Source: CAZXWN01 sp964644695 [NCBI: uncultured bacterium]
GTDB taxonomy: Bacteria; UBP4; UBA4092
Length of the DNA stretch: 64,000 nt
Direction of reading: 5' to 3'
NCBI GenBank assembly: GCA_964644695.1
Contig: CAZXWN010000001.1
Span: forward strand, 558,001-622,000
In this document: positions 29,354-37,992 of the stretch, piece by piece
How positions within the stretch are numbered: the stretch's first letter is position 1
Layout of the letters: each line of letters begins with the position of its first letter
Made by a program: the position numbers and the translations under genes
Notes under the pieces: model-generated
What the model saw: the letters and a program-made list of their open reading frames with translations, nothing else
The model's database searches: none
What the model was told of the DNA's origin: nothing

Positions 29354-30379
29354 ATGCTGGGATTTGATTTGAATATTACATGGTTCTGTTTAGTTGGAAT
29401 TCTTTTTATAGGATATGCCATTTTAGATGGATTTGATTTGGGCGTTGGTATATTACATTTACTTACTAAAAAGGATACTGATCGAAGAGTACTAATAAAC
29501 TCAATTGGCCCCATTTGGGATGGAAATGAAGTTTGGCTAATCACGGGAGGCGGAGCACTTTTTGCAGCATTCCCTATGGTGTATGCGACTGTTTTTTCTG
29601 GATTTTACCTGGCTTTTATATTGTTACTAATGGCTTTGATATTTAGAGCAACCGCCATTGAATTTAGAAGTAAACAAACACAATCTTGGTGGACAAATAT
29701 TTGGGATACACTTTTCTGTATTGGAAGTACATTAGCGGCATTGCTTATAGGTGTCGCGCTTGGCAACATGATACGAGGAATTCCTTTAACAACTGATTAT
29801 GAGTATTCAGGAACTTTTATTGGCCTTTTAAATCCATTTTCTCTTATTATTGGTCTATTTGTTGTTTCTCTTTTCGCAATGCATGGGAATCTGTATCTTT
29901 TATTAAAAACAGAAGGTGAATTAAAAAAACAAATCAAACATTGGCTTCCATATACTACAAGTATTTTTATCTTTTTTTATTTTATTTCCACCATTTTAAT
30001 TTTCATCCTTGCACCGAGAATGATTAGTAACTTTTCTAATGCACCGACTCTTTTTATTATTCCCCTTGTTACTGCATTTGTAGTCCTATTTATGATTTGG
30101 AAAGAAAATAAAGAACATTATTGGCATGCTTTTCTTGCATCTTCAATAATCATATTTTTATTATTATTGACCTACGGAATGGGAACTTTTCCTTACATGG
30201 TTTATTCGCTTGGAAACGCAAACAATCATTTAAGCATCTATAATGCGGCATCATCAAAGAATACTCTCAAGACAATGCTTATAATCGCCGCCATTGGTGT
30301 CCCCCTGGTTCTTATGTATACAACATTAATTTACAGGGTATTCAAAGGAAAAGTTATACTTGATAAACACAGTTATTGA
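29354..30379 (+). CDS. cydB: Cytochrome bd ubiquinol oxidase subunit II
   Basis: CydB is the membrane partner of CydA, here 341 residues with about eight or nine hydrophobic segments. The N-terminal YAILDGFDLGVGILH and PIWDGNEVWLITGGGALFAAFP blocks are diagnostic. GGAGG at 29340-29344 is three bases from the ATG at 29348 but nine from the ATG at 29354, so the latter is preferred; the alternative adds two residues. It follows cydA by 14-20 bases and ends at a terminator before the tRNA array. Confidence 0.95.
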   Translation: MLGFDLNITWFCLVGILFIGYAILDGFDLGVGILHLLTKKDTDRRVLINSIGPIWDGNEVWLITGGGALFAAFPMVYATVFSGFYLAFILLLMALIFRATAIEFRSKQTQSWWTNIWDTLFCIGSTLAALLIGVALGNMIRGIPLTTDYEYSGTFIGLLNPFSLIIGLFVVSLFAMHGNLYLLLKTEGELKKQIKHWLPYTTSIFIFFYFISTILIFILAPRMISNFSNAPTLFIIPLVTAFVVLFMIWKENKEHYWHAFLASSIIIFLLLLTYGMGTFPYMVYSLGNANNHLSIYNAASSKNTLKTMLIIAAIGVPLVLMYTTLIYRVFKGKVILDKHSY

Positions 30380-30397
30380 ACTTTGTTTTCAATAGAT

Positions 30398-30427
30398 AAA
30401 AGCCCTTGTAAACCTACTTGGGTTTTT
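30398..30427 (+). terminator. Intrinsic terminator after cydB
   Basis: The stem AAAGCCC / GGGTTTT (one G-U pair) is extended inward by GTA/TAC after a TT/TT mismatch and ends in TTTTTATTT. It lies about 20 bases after the cydB stop and before the first tRNA. Confidence 0.65.
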
Positions 30428-30451
30428 ATTTATGATAAAATTTTATACAAA

Positions 30452-30528
30452 GCGCCCGTAGCTCAGCTGGATAGAGCATCTGCCTTCTAAGCAGAGGGTC
30501 ACAGGTTCGAATCCTGTCGGGCGCGCCA
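30452..30528 (+). tRNA. tRNA-Arg (anticodon TCT)
   Basis: A 77-base cloverleaf is formed by the acceptor GCGCCCG/CGGGCGC, anticodon loop CTTCTAA (TCT), T-arm GGTTCGAATCC and an encoded CCA. It is the first of five clustered tRNAs. Confidence 0.97.
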
Positions 30529-30550
30529 TTGCTTATGTTTTTTTACTTCC

Positions 30551-30580
30551 TTGAAGTATGTCAAAGGTTTCGTGTACAAT
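30551..30580 (+). promoter_or_regulatory. Predicted promoter for tRNA-His and tRNA-Arg(ACG)
   Basis: TTGAAG (30551-30556), an 18-base spacer and TACAAT (30575-30580) lie between the first tRNA-Arg and tRNA-His. The transcript would begin about ten bases before tRNA-His. Confidence 0.5.
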
Positions 30581-30596
30581 TATTTAATATACTGAT

Positions 30597-30673
30597 GGTG
30601 GGTATAGCGCAATGGTTAGAGCATCAGATTGTGGATCTGAAGGTTGCGGGTTCGAGTCCCGTTACCCACCCCA
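30597..30673 (+). tRNA. tRNA-His (anticodon GTG)
   Basis: The acceptor is GTGGGTA/TACCCAC, with anticodon GTG in loop TTGTGGA, T-arm GGTTCGAGTCC, discriminator C and encoded CCA. The G at 30597 is the genomically encoded G-1 typical of tRNA-His. Confidence 0.96.
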
Positions 30674-30676
30674 TTC

Positions 30677-30753
<77 letters not shown>

Positions 30754-30783
30754 TTGATATCACAGCTGACTTTAAGCTAAAAT
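30754..30783 (+). promoter_or_regulatory. Predicted promoter for tRNA-Lys (and tRNA-Leu)
   Basis: TTGATA (30754-30759) begins on the base after the CCA of tRNA-Arg; an 18-base spacer and TAAAAT (30778-30783) follow. The region 30768-30791 also forms a weak 7-bp hairpin (GACTTTA/TAAAGTC) before a T-rich stretch, so it may end the preceding transcript as well. Confidence 0.5.
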
Positions 30784-30804
30784 CTAAAGTCTTCTATTTT
30801 CAAC

Positions 30805-30880
30805 GGGCGGTTAGCTCAACTGGCAGAGCAGAGGACTCTTAATCCTAAGGTTCAGGGTTCGATTCCCTGACCGCCCACCA
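30805..30880 (+). tRNA. tRNA-Lys (anticodon CTT)
   Basis: A 76-base cloverleaf is formed by the acceptor GGGCGGT/ACCGCCC, anticodon loop CTCTTAA (CTT), T-arm GGTTCGATTCC and encoded CCA. The first pair of the anticodon stem (G27-A43) is mismatched. Confidence 0.95.
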
Positions 30881-30907
30881 CTAAATTAGCCTTTTATATT
30901 TACCTTT

Positions 30908-30992
30908 GCGAGAGTGGCGGAATTGGCAGACGCGCTAGACTTAGGATCTAGTGGGGAAACTCGTGAGGGTTCAACTCCCTCCTCTCGCACCA
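30908..30992 (+). tRNA. tRNA-Leu (anticodon TAG)
   Basis: This 85-base class II tRNA has acceptor GCGAGAG/CTCTCGC, anticodon loop CTTAGGA (TAG), a long variable arm (TGGGGAAACTCGT region), T-arm GGTTCAACTCC and encoded CCA. Confidence 0.97.
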
Positions 30993-31020
30993 GATACGCC
31001 CTCTCAAAATAAAATAAATA

Positions 31021-31051
31021 CTGGCGTGCCATATTTAACAGGACACGCCAG
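31021..31051 (-). terminator. Intrinsic terminator of the ferredoxin gene
   Basis: The perfect 8-bp stem CTGGCGTG/CACGCCAG lies 29 bases past the ferredoxin stop and is followed on the minus strand by a T-rich run (ATTTATTTTATTTT). It may also slow plus-strand transcripts from the tRNA array. Confidence 0.7.
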
Positions 31052-31079
31052 CAACATATTTACTTCTTCTTATTCTTAG

Positions 31080-31313
31080 TTATTCGCCGTCATCACCAAT
31101 AGATTGAACCGGGCATTGTTCCAAAGCTTCCTTACATTTTGACAATTCTTCATCTGAAACAGGTTGTTTAAAAACAATGTCATGATCACCATCTTCAGAT
31201 TCTTTAAAATGTTCTGGCGCAACTTCCATACAAAGATTACAAAAAATACAAGACTTATCAACATAATATTGTCCCGGTACATTATCTGACCAACGTTCAT
31301 CCTTGTTTGGCAT
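31080..31313 (-). CDS. Single-cluster [4Fe-4S] ferredoxin
   Basis: The 77-residue acidic protein has CIFCNLC at residues 22-28 and a distal CP in EQCPVQSI near residue 67, giving the four ligands of one [4Fe-4S] cluster in the Thermotoga/Desulfovibrio ferredoxin manner. One extra Cys lies seven residues before the distal ligand. A strong AGGAGG site precedes the ATG. It is divergent from tig and monocistronic, with its own promoter and terminator. It is probably a cytosolic electron carrier; the redox partner is unknown. Confidence 0.9.
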   Translation of the reverse strand: MPNKDERWSDNVPGQYYVDKSCIFCNLCMEVAPEHFKESEDGDHDIVFKQPVSDEELSKCKEALEQCPVQSIGDDGE

Positions 31314-31340
31314 CTAAGTTTCCTCCTAACTATTTTAATC

Positions 31341-31369
31341 ATCATAAAATAAGAGATTAGTGAATGCAA
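31341..31369 (-). promoter_or_regulatory. Predicted promoter of the ferredoxin gene
   Basis: On the minus strand TTGCAT (31364-31369) is separated by 17 bases from TATGAT (31341-31346). The leader contains the AGGAGG site. The -35 overlaps the inverted repeat at 31366-31385. Confidence 0.6.
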
Positions 31370-31385
31370 TGACCTGTTTCATTGC
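31366..31385. promoter_or_regulatory. Inverted repeat spanning both -35 boxes of the ferredoxin/tig divergent promoters
   Basis: GCAATGA and TCATTGC form a perfect 7-bp inverted repeat with a 6-base spacer. Its left arm overlaps the ferredoxin -35 and its right arm overlaps the tig -35. The position suggests a binding site for a dimeric regulator, though the -35 elements themselves contribute part of the symmetry. Confidence 0.4.
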
Positions 31386-31410
31386 GCCACATTTCAAAAC
31401 ACGATAAAAT
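31382..31410 (+). promoter_or_regulatory. Predicted promoter of tig-clpP-clpX
   Basis: TTGCGC (31382-31387), a 17-base spacer and TAAAAT (31405-31410) lie upstream of tig. The leader is about 47 bases. The -35 is the same hexamer as in the pdxA promoter. Confidence 0.55.
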
Positions 31411-31463
31411 AATAGTTTAAACCCCAATTTACCAGATATTATTCTCAAATCATGGAGTCACTC

Positions 31464-32750
31464 ATGGATGTCAAAGTTTTGAAACTGGAAGATGCAGCAA
31501 ACTGTGTAAAAAAGATTCAGATTGAATTAACAGAAACTGATATTTCTTTAAAAATGAATGAGCTATTCGATAAAATCCAAAAAACAGCCTCACTACCTGG
31601 CTTCCGTCCTGGTAAAGTTCCCCGCAACATGCTGATATCGCGATATAAAAAGGATGTAAAGTCTCAAGCTATTGAAGAACTTCTTCCTGAAGCATTTGAA
31701 CAGATTTCAAAAGACAATAACCTTGATGTATTCAGCCAACCCATAGTCACTGATCTCACTAATGAAGAGGGACAACCCGTTATCTGTACACTTGAGGTAG
31801 AACTAAAGCCTCAGGTAAAGTTAGGAGATTACTCTGGCATTAGTGTAAAGCAAAATGAAATCAATATCACTGAGCAAGAAATTGATGATGTTTTAAAGCG
31901 CCTACAAGAACAACATGCCGCATACAACCCCGTTTCTGACCGTAAAGCCATAGATGGAGATTTGATTCATTTTGAAATGAAAGAGAAAGGGTCTACTTCA
32001 AAAAAGGAAGAAAAAGGTGAAACGACTATCCTTGGTCAAGGAATGTATCCGGAAGAAATTGAAAACGCCTTAAAGAATCTCTCTATAGAAGAAAGCACTG
32101 ATGTGATAGTCACTTATCCAGCAGATCATTCAGAAAAGAATAAAGCTGGAAAGACTGTTGAATATCAAGTAAAGCTTAAAGAAGTAAAAACAAAAGTATT
32201 ACCAAATCTTGACGACGATTTCGCTAAAGATTTAGGGAAACATGCAAACTTATCAGAACTTAAGGATGCCGTCAAAAAAGATATTCAACTTTACAAGGAA
32301 AATCGTGAAAAAGAATCCATGGAAAACCAATTATTAGATGAGTTAGTTAACAGAATGCCCATGGATCTACCAATGTCTCTTGTGTACCAAGGTGGACAGG
32401 AAATACTTCAGAGAACCCAACAAAACTTACAAATGCAGGGTTTAACTTTAGATAAGTTAAAAGCCACCCCTGAACAAATGGCGCAACAAAGCTTGGATTC
32501 TGCCCGCAAATCAATCACTGCAGCATATATTATTGATGCAATCGCCACAAAAGAAAATATTGTTGTAACAGATGAAGAATTCGAAAATGACATAAAATCT
32601 AAGGCAGAAGGATATGGTGTTAGTGTTGATAAATTCAAAGAATACTTAAACCAATCCAAAAAGCTTTCATCCATGAAGCATGATATGCTTCACGACAAAG
32701 TAGTAAACCATCTTTTAAGTTTAGCGAAAGTTGATATCAGTAAGGAATAA
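31464..32750 (+). CDS. tig: Trigger factor (ribosome-associated chaperone and peptidyl-prolyl isomerase)
   Basis: Trigger factor binds nascent chains at the ribosome exit. With the ATG at 31464 it has 428 residues; GGAG six bases upstream supports this start over the ATG at 31452. The ribosome-binding motif [12 protein letters not shown] is near residue 44. The central FKBP-type PPIase domain (about 155-240) and C-terminal helical domain follow. The tig-clpP-clpX order is widely conserved and links folding of new proteins to quality-control proteolysis. Confidence 0.95.
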   Translation: MDVKVLKLEDAANCVKKIQIELTETDISLKMNELFDKIQKTASLPGFRPGKVPRNMLISRYKKDVKSQAIEELLPEAFEQISKDNNLDVFSQPIVTDLTNEEGQPVICTLEVELKPQVKLGDYSGISVKQNEINITEQEIDDVLKRLQEQHAAYNPVSDRKAIDGDLIHFEMKEKGSTSKKEEKGETTILGQGMYPEEIENALKNLSIEESTDVIVTYPADHSEKNKAGKTVEYQVKLKEVKTKVLPNLDDDFAKDLGKHANLSELKDAVKKDIQLYKENREKESMENQLLDELVNRMPMDLPMSLVYQGGQEILQRTQQNLQMQGLTLDKLKATPEQMAQQSLDSARKSITAAYIIDAIATKENIVVTDEEFENDIKSKAEGYGVSVDKFKEYLNQSKKLSSMKHDMLHDKVVNHLLSLAKVDISKE

Positions 32751-32773
32751 ATTGCAACAAAAACGAGGAGAAC

Positions 32774-33370
32774 ATGGCGATGATTCCTTTTGTCATAGAA
32801 CAAACTAATCGTGGAGAACGCTCATACGATATTTACTCCAGATTGCTAAAAGAACGGATAATCTTTATAGGTACAGAAATAAATGATGATATAGCCAATC
32901 TAGTCATTGCCCAATTGTTATTCCTACAGTCAGAAGATCCCGATAAGGATATCCATCTTTATATCAATAGTCCTGGTGGTTCTGTAACTTCAGGATTAGC
33001 GATTTATGACACCATTCAATTTGTTAAGCCTGATGTAACAACCACCTGCATGGGACAAGCTGCCAGTATGGCGGCGGTTCTTATGTCAGCAGGTGCTGCT
33101 GGCAAAAGATATGCGCTTCCCAATTCGCGGATAATGATTCACCAACCTTGGGGTGGAGCACAAGGTCAGGCAGTTGATATTGATATCCAGGTCAAAGAAG
33201 TTCTCCGATTAAGAGAAAGTTTAAACCAGATATTGGCTCATCACACTGGCAGAGCAATTGAAGAAATTGTTAAAGATACAGACCGTGATTATTTCATGTC
33301 AGCCAAACAGGCTGTTGAATACGGTCTTATTGATGAAGTAATTGTATTGAACCGAAATACAGGAAAATAA
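32774..33370 (+). CDS. clpP: ATP-dependent Clp protease proteolytic subunit
   Basis: ClpP is the barrel-shaped serine protease that works with ClpX. The 198-residue protein has the Ser of [10 protein letters not shown] near residue 98, the His of [10 protein letters not shown] near 123 and the Asp of DTDRDYFM near 172. GGAG lies three bases from the ATG at 32774 and nine from an ATG at 32780, so the shorter form is also plausible. It lies between tig and clpX, with short gaps. Confidence 0.96.
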   Translation: MAMIPFVIEQTNRGERSYDIYSRLLKERIIFIGTEINDDIANLVIAQLLFLQSEDPDKDIHLYINSPGGSVTSGLAIYDTIQFVKPDVTTTCMGQAASMAAVLMSAGAAGKRYALPNSRIMIHQPWGGAQGQAVDIDIQVKEVLRLRESLNQILAHHTGRAIEEIVKDTDRDYFMSAKQAVEYGLIDEVIVLNRNTGK

Positions 33371-33381
33371 TCGTTATTTAA

Positions 33382-34647
33382 ATGACTGACTATAATAATT
33401 CACAAAGATGTTCTTTCTGTGGCAAATCAAAAAGCCAGGAACGAAAACTTATCGCCGGACCCGGTGTATTTATCTGTAATGACTGTATTAGTAAATGCAA
33501 TTATTTACTAATGCATGACCGTAATACAGACTTGCAACCCAATACGGCAACCAACCCCAAATTACCTAAACCGGCAGAGATTAAAGATCAACTTGACCAG
33601 TATGTCATTGGTCAGGACAGAGCAAAGAAATCGATGTCAGTAGCTGTTTATAACCACTATAAACGAATTCAACAGGCCTCTGTAAGAAAATCTGATGATG
33701 TTGAAATTCAAAAGAGTAATATCCTTCTCATAGGACCAACGGGATCAGGGAAAACTCTTTTAGCACAAACATTAGCCCGAATATTAAATGTGCCATTCAT
33801 CATTGCCGACGCCACAACACTTACTGAAGCAGGATATGTGGGTGAAGATGTCGAAAACATACTCCTCCGGCTATTGCAGGCAACAAATTACGATGTTGCA
33901 CGAGCTGAACAAGGTATTGTCTACATCGATGAAATTGATAAGATTGCAAAGAAATCTGAGAATGTATCCATCACTCGTGATGTGTCTGGCGAAGGTGTAC
34001 AACAGGCCTTGTTAAAAATAGTTGAAGGCACTTTAGCAAATGTTCCTCCACAGGGAGGAAGAAAACATCCTCATCAGGAGTTCATTCAGATCAATACCAC
34101 CAATATCTTATTCATTTGCGGCGGTGCTTTTGTTGGGCTAGATAAAATCATTGAAGAACGTGTCAGTAAATCCAGCATCGGGTTTGGTGCACCCGTAGTA
34201 TCCAAAAAAGATAAATTGACGGGTGAAGTGATGAACAAGGTTGAACCAGAGGACTTGATAAAGTTTGGAATGATTCCTGAATTTATTGGTCGTCTTCCCG
34301 TCGTGTCAGTGGCACATGATTTAAGAGAACAGGATATGATCAGGATTCTGACTGAGCCAAAGAATGCATTGGTTAAACAATTCCAGAAAATCTTTGAAAT
34401 GGAAGATGTAAAACTCACAATTCAATCTAAGGCACTCAACGCGATTGCTCGTGAAGCCATGAAACGAGGGACAGGCGCGCGCGGATTAAGATCCATCTTT
34501 GAAGAGATTCTTTTGGATGTCATGTTTGATGTACCCTCACGTGAGGATGTTGAAGAATGTATCATCACTCCGGAAACAGTCCAAAAGAAAAAGAAGCCGC
34601 AATTACGGCTTCTTAATCAAGAAAACCAAGTTAATTCTGCCTCTTAA
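33382..34647 (+). CDS. clpX: ATP-dependent Clp protease ATP-binding subunit ClpX
   Basis: ClpX is the AAA+ unfoldase of ClpXP. The 421-residue protein has the N-terminal C4 zinc domain (CSFCGKS ... CNDC), Walker [11 protein letters not shown] near residue 115, Walker [10 protein letters not shown] and the [14 protein letters not shown] sensor-2 block. It starts 11 bases after clpP without a clear ribosome-binding site. Its last ~20 codons contain a hairpin that reads as a minus-strand terminator for hisB, and its own predicted terminator lies inside hisB; the two stop codons are six bases apart. Confidence 0.97.
   Translation: MTDYNNSQRCSFCGKSKSQERKLIAGPGVFICNDCISKCNYLLMHDRNTDLQPNTATNPKLPKPAEIKDQLDQYVIGQDRAKKSMSVAVYNHYKRIQQASVRKSDDVEIQKSNILLIGPTGSGKTLLAQTLARILNVPFIIADATTLTEAGYVGEDVENILLRLLQATNYDVARAEQGIVYIDEIDKIAKKSENVSITRDVSGEGVQQALLKIVEGTLANVPPQGGRKHPHQEFIQINTTNILFICGGAFVGLDKIIEERVSKSSIGFGAPVVSKKDKLTGEVMNKVEPEDLIKFGMIPEFIGRLPVVSVAHDLREQDMIRILTEPKNALVKQFQKIFEMEDVKLTIQSKALNAIAREAMKRGTGARGLRSIFEEILLDVMFDVPSREDVEECIITPETVQKKKKPQLRLLNQENQVNSAS
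34585..34614 (-). terminator. hisB terminator embedded in the 3' end of clpX
   Basis: AAGAAGCCG (34591-34599) and CGGCTTCTT (34606-34614) form a perfect 9-bp stem with a 6-base loop. Read on the minus strand the stem is followed by TTTCTTTT, a good U tract. It lies 40 bases past the hisB stop, inside clpX codons. Confidence 0.75.
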
Positions 34648-34653
34648 GCTGTT

Positions 34654-35238
34654 TTATAAGACACCTTTTGTAGAAGGGACTCCCGCAAATCGGGGGTCCT
34701 TTTCTGTTGCGGCCCTTAGTGCTCTGGCAACACCTTTAAAAACAGCTTCCGCAATATGGTGAAGATTCTCACCTCGGACCAGGTCAATATGGAGGTTTAT
34801 ACGAGCATTGGTTACAAATGCTCTAAAAAACTCTTCAACCAGTTCCATATCAAATTCGCCTACCTTACTCTTTGCAAGTGGAACATGGTATTCCAGATGA
34901 GGTCTTCCACCAATATCTACCGCAACATTGACCAGGGATTCATCCATGGGTAAGCTTAATGACGAATATCTTCGAATTCCAGCCCCATCACCCAACGCAT
35001 CTTTAAAGGCATTTCCAAGGCAAATGCCCACATCTTCGACACAGTGGTGAAAGTCCACCTGTAAATCACCCTGAGCTTCAATAGTAAGATCAAATAAACC
35101 ATGTCTGCTAAAAAGTTCAAGCATATGATTGAAAAAACCAATGCCTGTATTTATGGAATATTTTCCAGTTCCATCAATAACCATCTGTAATTGAATATTT
35201 GTTTCAGTAGTTTTTCGTTTTAATTTTGCCTGACGCAT
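34654..35238 (-). CDS. hisB: Imidazoleglycerol-phosphate dehydratase
   Basis: This monofunctional 194-residue HisB catalyses the sixth step of histidine synthesis, with manganese bound by His and Glu clusters. DVQ-type motifs are visible as FFNHMLELFSRHGLFDL, VDFHHCVEDVGICLG and NLHIDLVRGENLHHIAEAVFKG. It lacks the phosphatase domain of the E. coli bifunctional form. It is the last gene of a unit with the GNAT and SDR genes, whose relation to histidine is unclear; no other specific his gene is nearby. Confidence 0.96.
   Translation of the reverse strand: MRQAKLKRKTTETNIQLQMVIDGTGKYSINTGIGFFNHMLELFSRHGLFDLTIEAQGDLQVDFHHCVEDVGICLGNAFKDALGDGAGIRRYSSLSLPMDESLVNVAVDIGGRPHLEYHVPLAKSKVGEFDMELVEEFFRAFVTNARINLHIDLVRGENLHHIAEAVFKGVARALRAATEKDPRFAGVPSTKGVL
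34674..34705 (+). terminator. clpX terminator embedded in the 3' end of hisB
   Basis: On the plus strand AAGGGACTCCCG (34674-34685) pairs with CGGGGGTCCTTT (34691-34702) using two G-U pairs and a 5-base loop, followed by TTTCTG. It lies 27 bases past the clpX stop, within the last codons of hisB. Confidence 0.65.
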
Positions 35239-35247
35239 ATTCCCTCC

Positions 35248-36150
35248 TTAGATCAAAACTTTCTTAAATGTCCAAAAAACTCTTGAGATATGAGCATCAA
35301 CAGCTTTCAGGTAAAAACCAATGGGCCCTACCCAAGGAATGATTGAATAATGGAATCCCATATTCTTTTGGTCCTGTAAACAACGTTTGAGTAATATTTC
35401 ACCCAATCGCTTTCCTCTCATATCCGGATGCGTTCCCATAGGTCCAAACCAGGGTAACCCAACATTATTACCATTATAAGCTGAAAAAGCGACAACACTC
35501 CCATTTAATATGGCAATATGAAGAGAGATGGGGTCATTCTTAAAAGTCTGATTGACTTCATAGTTCCACATCTCCCATATAGGATCTGTAAATTTTATAA
35601 CCGCTTCCTTTTCATCAGGAGCAGCCCTCTTAATAATAATACCTTCCTCACCCAGCTTTTTCTCTTCATCCACAGTCGAAAAGTCCATGTCTTCCAAATC
35701 AACATTCATGTTAATATGTTCGCCAGTCTTTTCAAAACCCAACTTCTGAAGAAAAACGATTCCCTCGGTATAACGCGGATCTAATCCAGGCATGAAGTAA
35801 TTCAAGGGGACATCCATAACCTTAAATTCCGTAGCACCCAGTTTTTTTAATTCAACTTCCAGAGTTTTTACTAACTCAGTACCAATATTGTTGCGGCGGA
35901 AATCAGGATCAACAGCCATCAATTTGATCCAACCAGTTTTCCCCTTGTAATAATCTCGGAAAGCACCAATAACAAAGCCCAGTACTTTCTGGTCATCTTT
36001 CATAACCCAATTTAATTGGGGAAGATAAGATGGATCTCCAAAACATTTTTCCTCAATCAAATCAATGGATACCTGATCATATTCTAAGGCTCTCGACGCA
36101 AGTTCAGTTACTTGTTTCAGATCTTCCCGTGTCAGAATTTCCAATTTCAT
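35248..36150 (-). CDS. Tandem GNAT-family N-acetyltransferase-like protein
   Basis: The 300-residue protein has two GNAT folds. In the first (about 1-155) the acetyl-CoA-binding segment reads LMAVDPDFRRNNIGTELV, and in the second (about 172-300) it reads MGTHPDMRGKRLGEILL. This duplicated architecture occurs in mycothiol synthase and several uncharacterised acetyltransferases. It overlaps the SDR gene by four bases and precedes hisB by nine bases. The substrate cannot be inferred. Confidence 0.85.
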   Translation of the reverse strand: MKLEILTREDLKQVTELASRALEYDQVSIDLIEEKCFGDPSYLPQLNWVMKDDQKVLGFVIGAFRDYYKGKTGWIKLMAVDPDFRRNNIGTELVKTLEVELKKLGATEFKVMDVPLNYFMPGLDPRYTEGIVFLQKLGFEKTGEHINMNVDLEDMDFSTVDEEKKLGEEGIIIKRAAPDEKEAVIKFTDPIWEMWNYEVNQTFKNDPISLHIAILNGSVVAFSAYNGNNVGLPWFGPMGTHPDMRGKRLGEILLKRCLQDQKNMGFHYSIIPWVGPIGFYLKAVDAHISRVFWTFKKVLI

Positions 36151-37133
36151 TTTAATAACCTCATTTTGCTGTATTCCATTACTTTATGAATAATCTCTTC
36201 CAGTTTAACTTCTGGCTTAAAACCCGTTAATTGGTTGATTTTATCAATACAGGGAACTCTTCGATGCATATCTTCAAACCCTGTCTGATAGGCTTTCTCA
36301 TAGGGAATAAAATCAATATGAGATTTACTCCCAGTTACTTCAATAATTTTTTTGGCTAAATCTCTTATTTTTATTTCGTCATTACTTCCTAAATTATAAA
36401 TCTGTCCAACAGCCGAAGGAATAAAAGGTAATTTTTTTAATACTTTTACCAAATCCCCCACATAACAGAAACAACGACTCTGGTTACCCGTTCCAAATAC
36501 AGTTATAGGTTCATTCTTCATCGCTTGATTGACGAAACGAGGTAAGACCATTCCATAGGTCCCAACTTGCCTTGGTCCGCAGATGTTAAAAAACCGGGCG
36601 ATGACAACAGGCAAACCTTTTTCGCGATGATAGGCTAAGGCTAGAAGTTCATCAATGGCTTTTGAGTCGGAATAACCCCATCGCGCAATATGGGTAGAGC
36701 CCAATATTCTGTCATCTTCTTCACGCAGAGGAACTCGATCGTTTTTACCATATATTTCAGATGTAGAGGCTATTATGACCTTTTTGTTACCACATTCAGC
36801 GGCAAATTCCAGAACATTCTCAGTTCCCTTGATATTTGTTTCCAGGGACTTCAACGGATGTTCAATCACATATTTAACTCCCACGGATGCAGCAAGATGA
36901 TAGATAACATCAACATCTTTAATCAATTTTTTCATTAATTGACGCTGCATTACGGAACCCTTAACAATATGAACAATATCCTTCACAGCATCCAAGTTAC
37001 GCTTTTGTCCTGTCGAAAAATCATCAATAACTTTTATCTGATGCCCTTCTTTTACCAAGGCTTCCACCAGATGAGAACCAATAAAACCAGCTCCTCCAGT
37101 AACCAGAATTTTACAAGGGGTAACTTTTGTCAT
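36147..37133 (-). CDS. NAD-dependent epimerase/dehydratase (extended SDR, nucleotide-sugar type)
   Basis: The 328-residue protein has the NAD-binding ILVTGGAGFIGSHLVEAL at about 9-26, an S/T-S-E catalytic region in IASTSEIYG and the YxxxK pair in WGYSDSKAIDE near residue 155. RFFNICGPRQVGTYGMVLPRF is typical of UDP-glucuronate decarboxylases and UDP-glucose/GalNAc 4-epimerases. Likely substrates are UDP-sugars for surface polysaccharide. It leads the SDR-GNAT-hisB unit. Confidence 0.88.
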   Translation of the reverse strand: MTKVTPCKILVTGGAGFIGSHLVEALVKEGHQIKVIDDFSTGQKRNLDAVKDIVHIVKGSVMQRQLMKKLIKDVDVIYHLAASVGVKYVIEHPLKSLETNIKGTENVLEFAAECGNKKVIIASTSEIYGKNDRVPLREEDDRILGSTHIARWGYSDSKAIDELLALAYHREKGLPVVIARFFNICGPRQVGTYGMVLPRFVNQAMKNEPITVFGTGNQSRCFCYVGDLVKVLKKLPFIPSAVGQIYNLGSNDEIKIRDLAKKIIEVTGSKSHIDFIPYEKAYQTGFEDMHRRVPCIDKINQLTGFKPEVKLEEIIHKVMEYSKMRLLK

Positions 37134-37257
37134 AATTTAATACAATCCATTCATCGTAATATGTCCTCTTATATCAATGAAATCATATCATTATTTATAT
37201 AAAATTGAATGATTTTGGAATTCACCTCTTCATATTATATATAGGGTCCATCCGAAG

Positions 37258-37302
37258 CGAATCATCCACGGAGCTGCTCGGAATAGCTCCGTGGATGATT
37301 CG
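37258..37302. repeat. Perfect 18-bp inverted repeat with 9-base loop
   Basis: CGAATCATCCACGGAGCT (37258-37275) and its exact complement (37285-37302) flank the loop GCTCGGAAT. It lies in the 265-base divergent gap between the SDR gene and rsmD. No T run follows on either side, and it is unrelated to the 26-bp palindrome. The remainder of the gap is AT-rich and probably holds the two divergent promoters, which I could not assign firmly. Confidence 0.85.
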
Positions 37303-37398
37303 TTGCAGGAAAACAGGTATGATCAGATTTCCCGTGTAGAGAAGGTTGTTTTAAATGATGTTATGTCAGTATCCTGGAATATCCGTTAAAATATAACA

Positions 37399-37992
37399 AT
37401 GAGAATAATAGCTGGCACTGCCCGACATCGAATCATTAAACCTGTACCTGATCAGTTAACACGCCCTACAACTGACCGAATTAAAGAATCCATTTTTAAT
37501 ATTCTGCAATTCCAGATTGCGGATAAACGCATTCTTGATATTTTTTCAGGAACGGGAAACATGGCCTTGGAATCCCTTAGCCGTGGGGCAAGAAATGCTG
37601 TCTATATTGACCAACGAAAAATCAGTATCGAAACCATTCAAGAGAATATTCGCTCTCTGGGATTTGAAAAACAATCCCGAGTCATTTTTTCAACAGCCCT
37701 TAAAGCGATTGAGACTTTAGGAAATGAAAAAGCGACATTTGACATCATATTCTGTGATCCTCCCTACAATAAAGGTTTTGAAATTCCAACCATGGAATTA
37801 TTAGCTGCGACAAATCTCCTGGATCCAGAAGGAATATTAATCGTCCGCCATCAACAAAATACAGTGTTACCCGAAACAGTCGCCACTTTTCATTTAGCAA
37901 GGCAAAAAAAATACGGAGATTGCCGAGTGTCTTTTTACTCACTTAAATCACCGGATTCAGATTCAAATACTGAGGAGACATTATGCCCATAG
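37399..37992 (+). CDS. rsmD: 16S rRNA (guanine-966 N2)-methyltransferase
   Basis: RsmD methylates G966 of 16S rRNA with SAM. The 197-residue protein begins MRIIAGTARHRIIKPVP, has LDIFSGTGNMALESLSRGA for SAM binding near residue 50 and the catalytic IFCDPPYNKGFE near 117. Its 3' end overlaps coaD by ten bases; the rsmD-coaD pair is common. No Shine-Dalgarno is seen, and a TAAAAT lies only about six bases upstream. Confidence 0.95.
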   Translation: MRIIAGTARHRIIKPVPDQLTRPTTDRIKESIFNILQFQIADKRILDIFSGTGNMALESLSRGARNAVYIDQRKISIETIQENIRSLGFEKQSRVIFSTALKAIETLGNEKATFDIIFCDPPYNKGFEIPTMELLAATNLLDPEGILIVRHQQNTVLPETVATFHLARQKKYGDCRVSFYSLKSPDSDSNTEETLCP

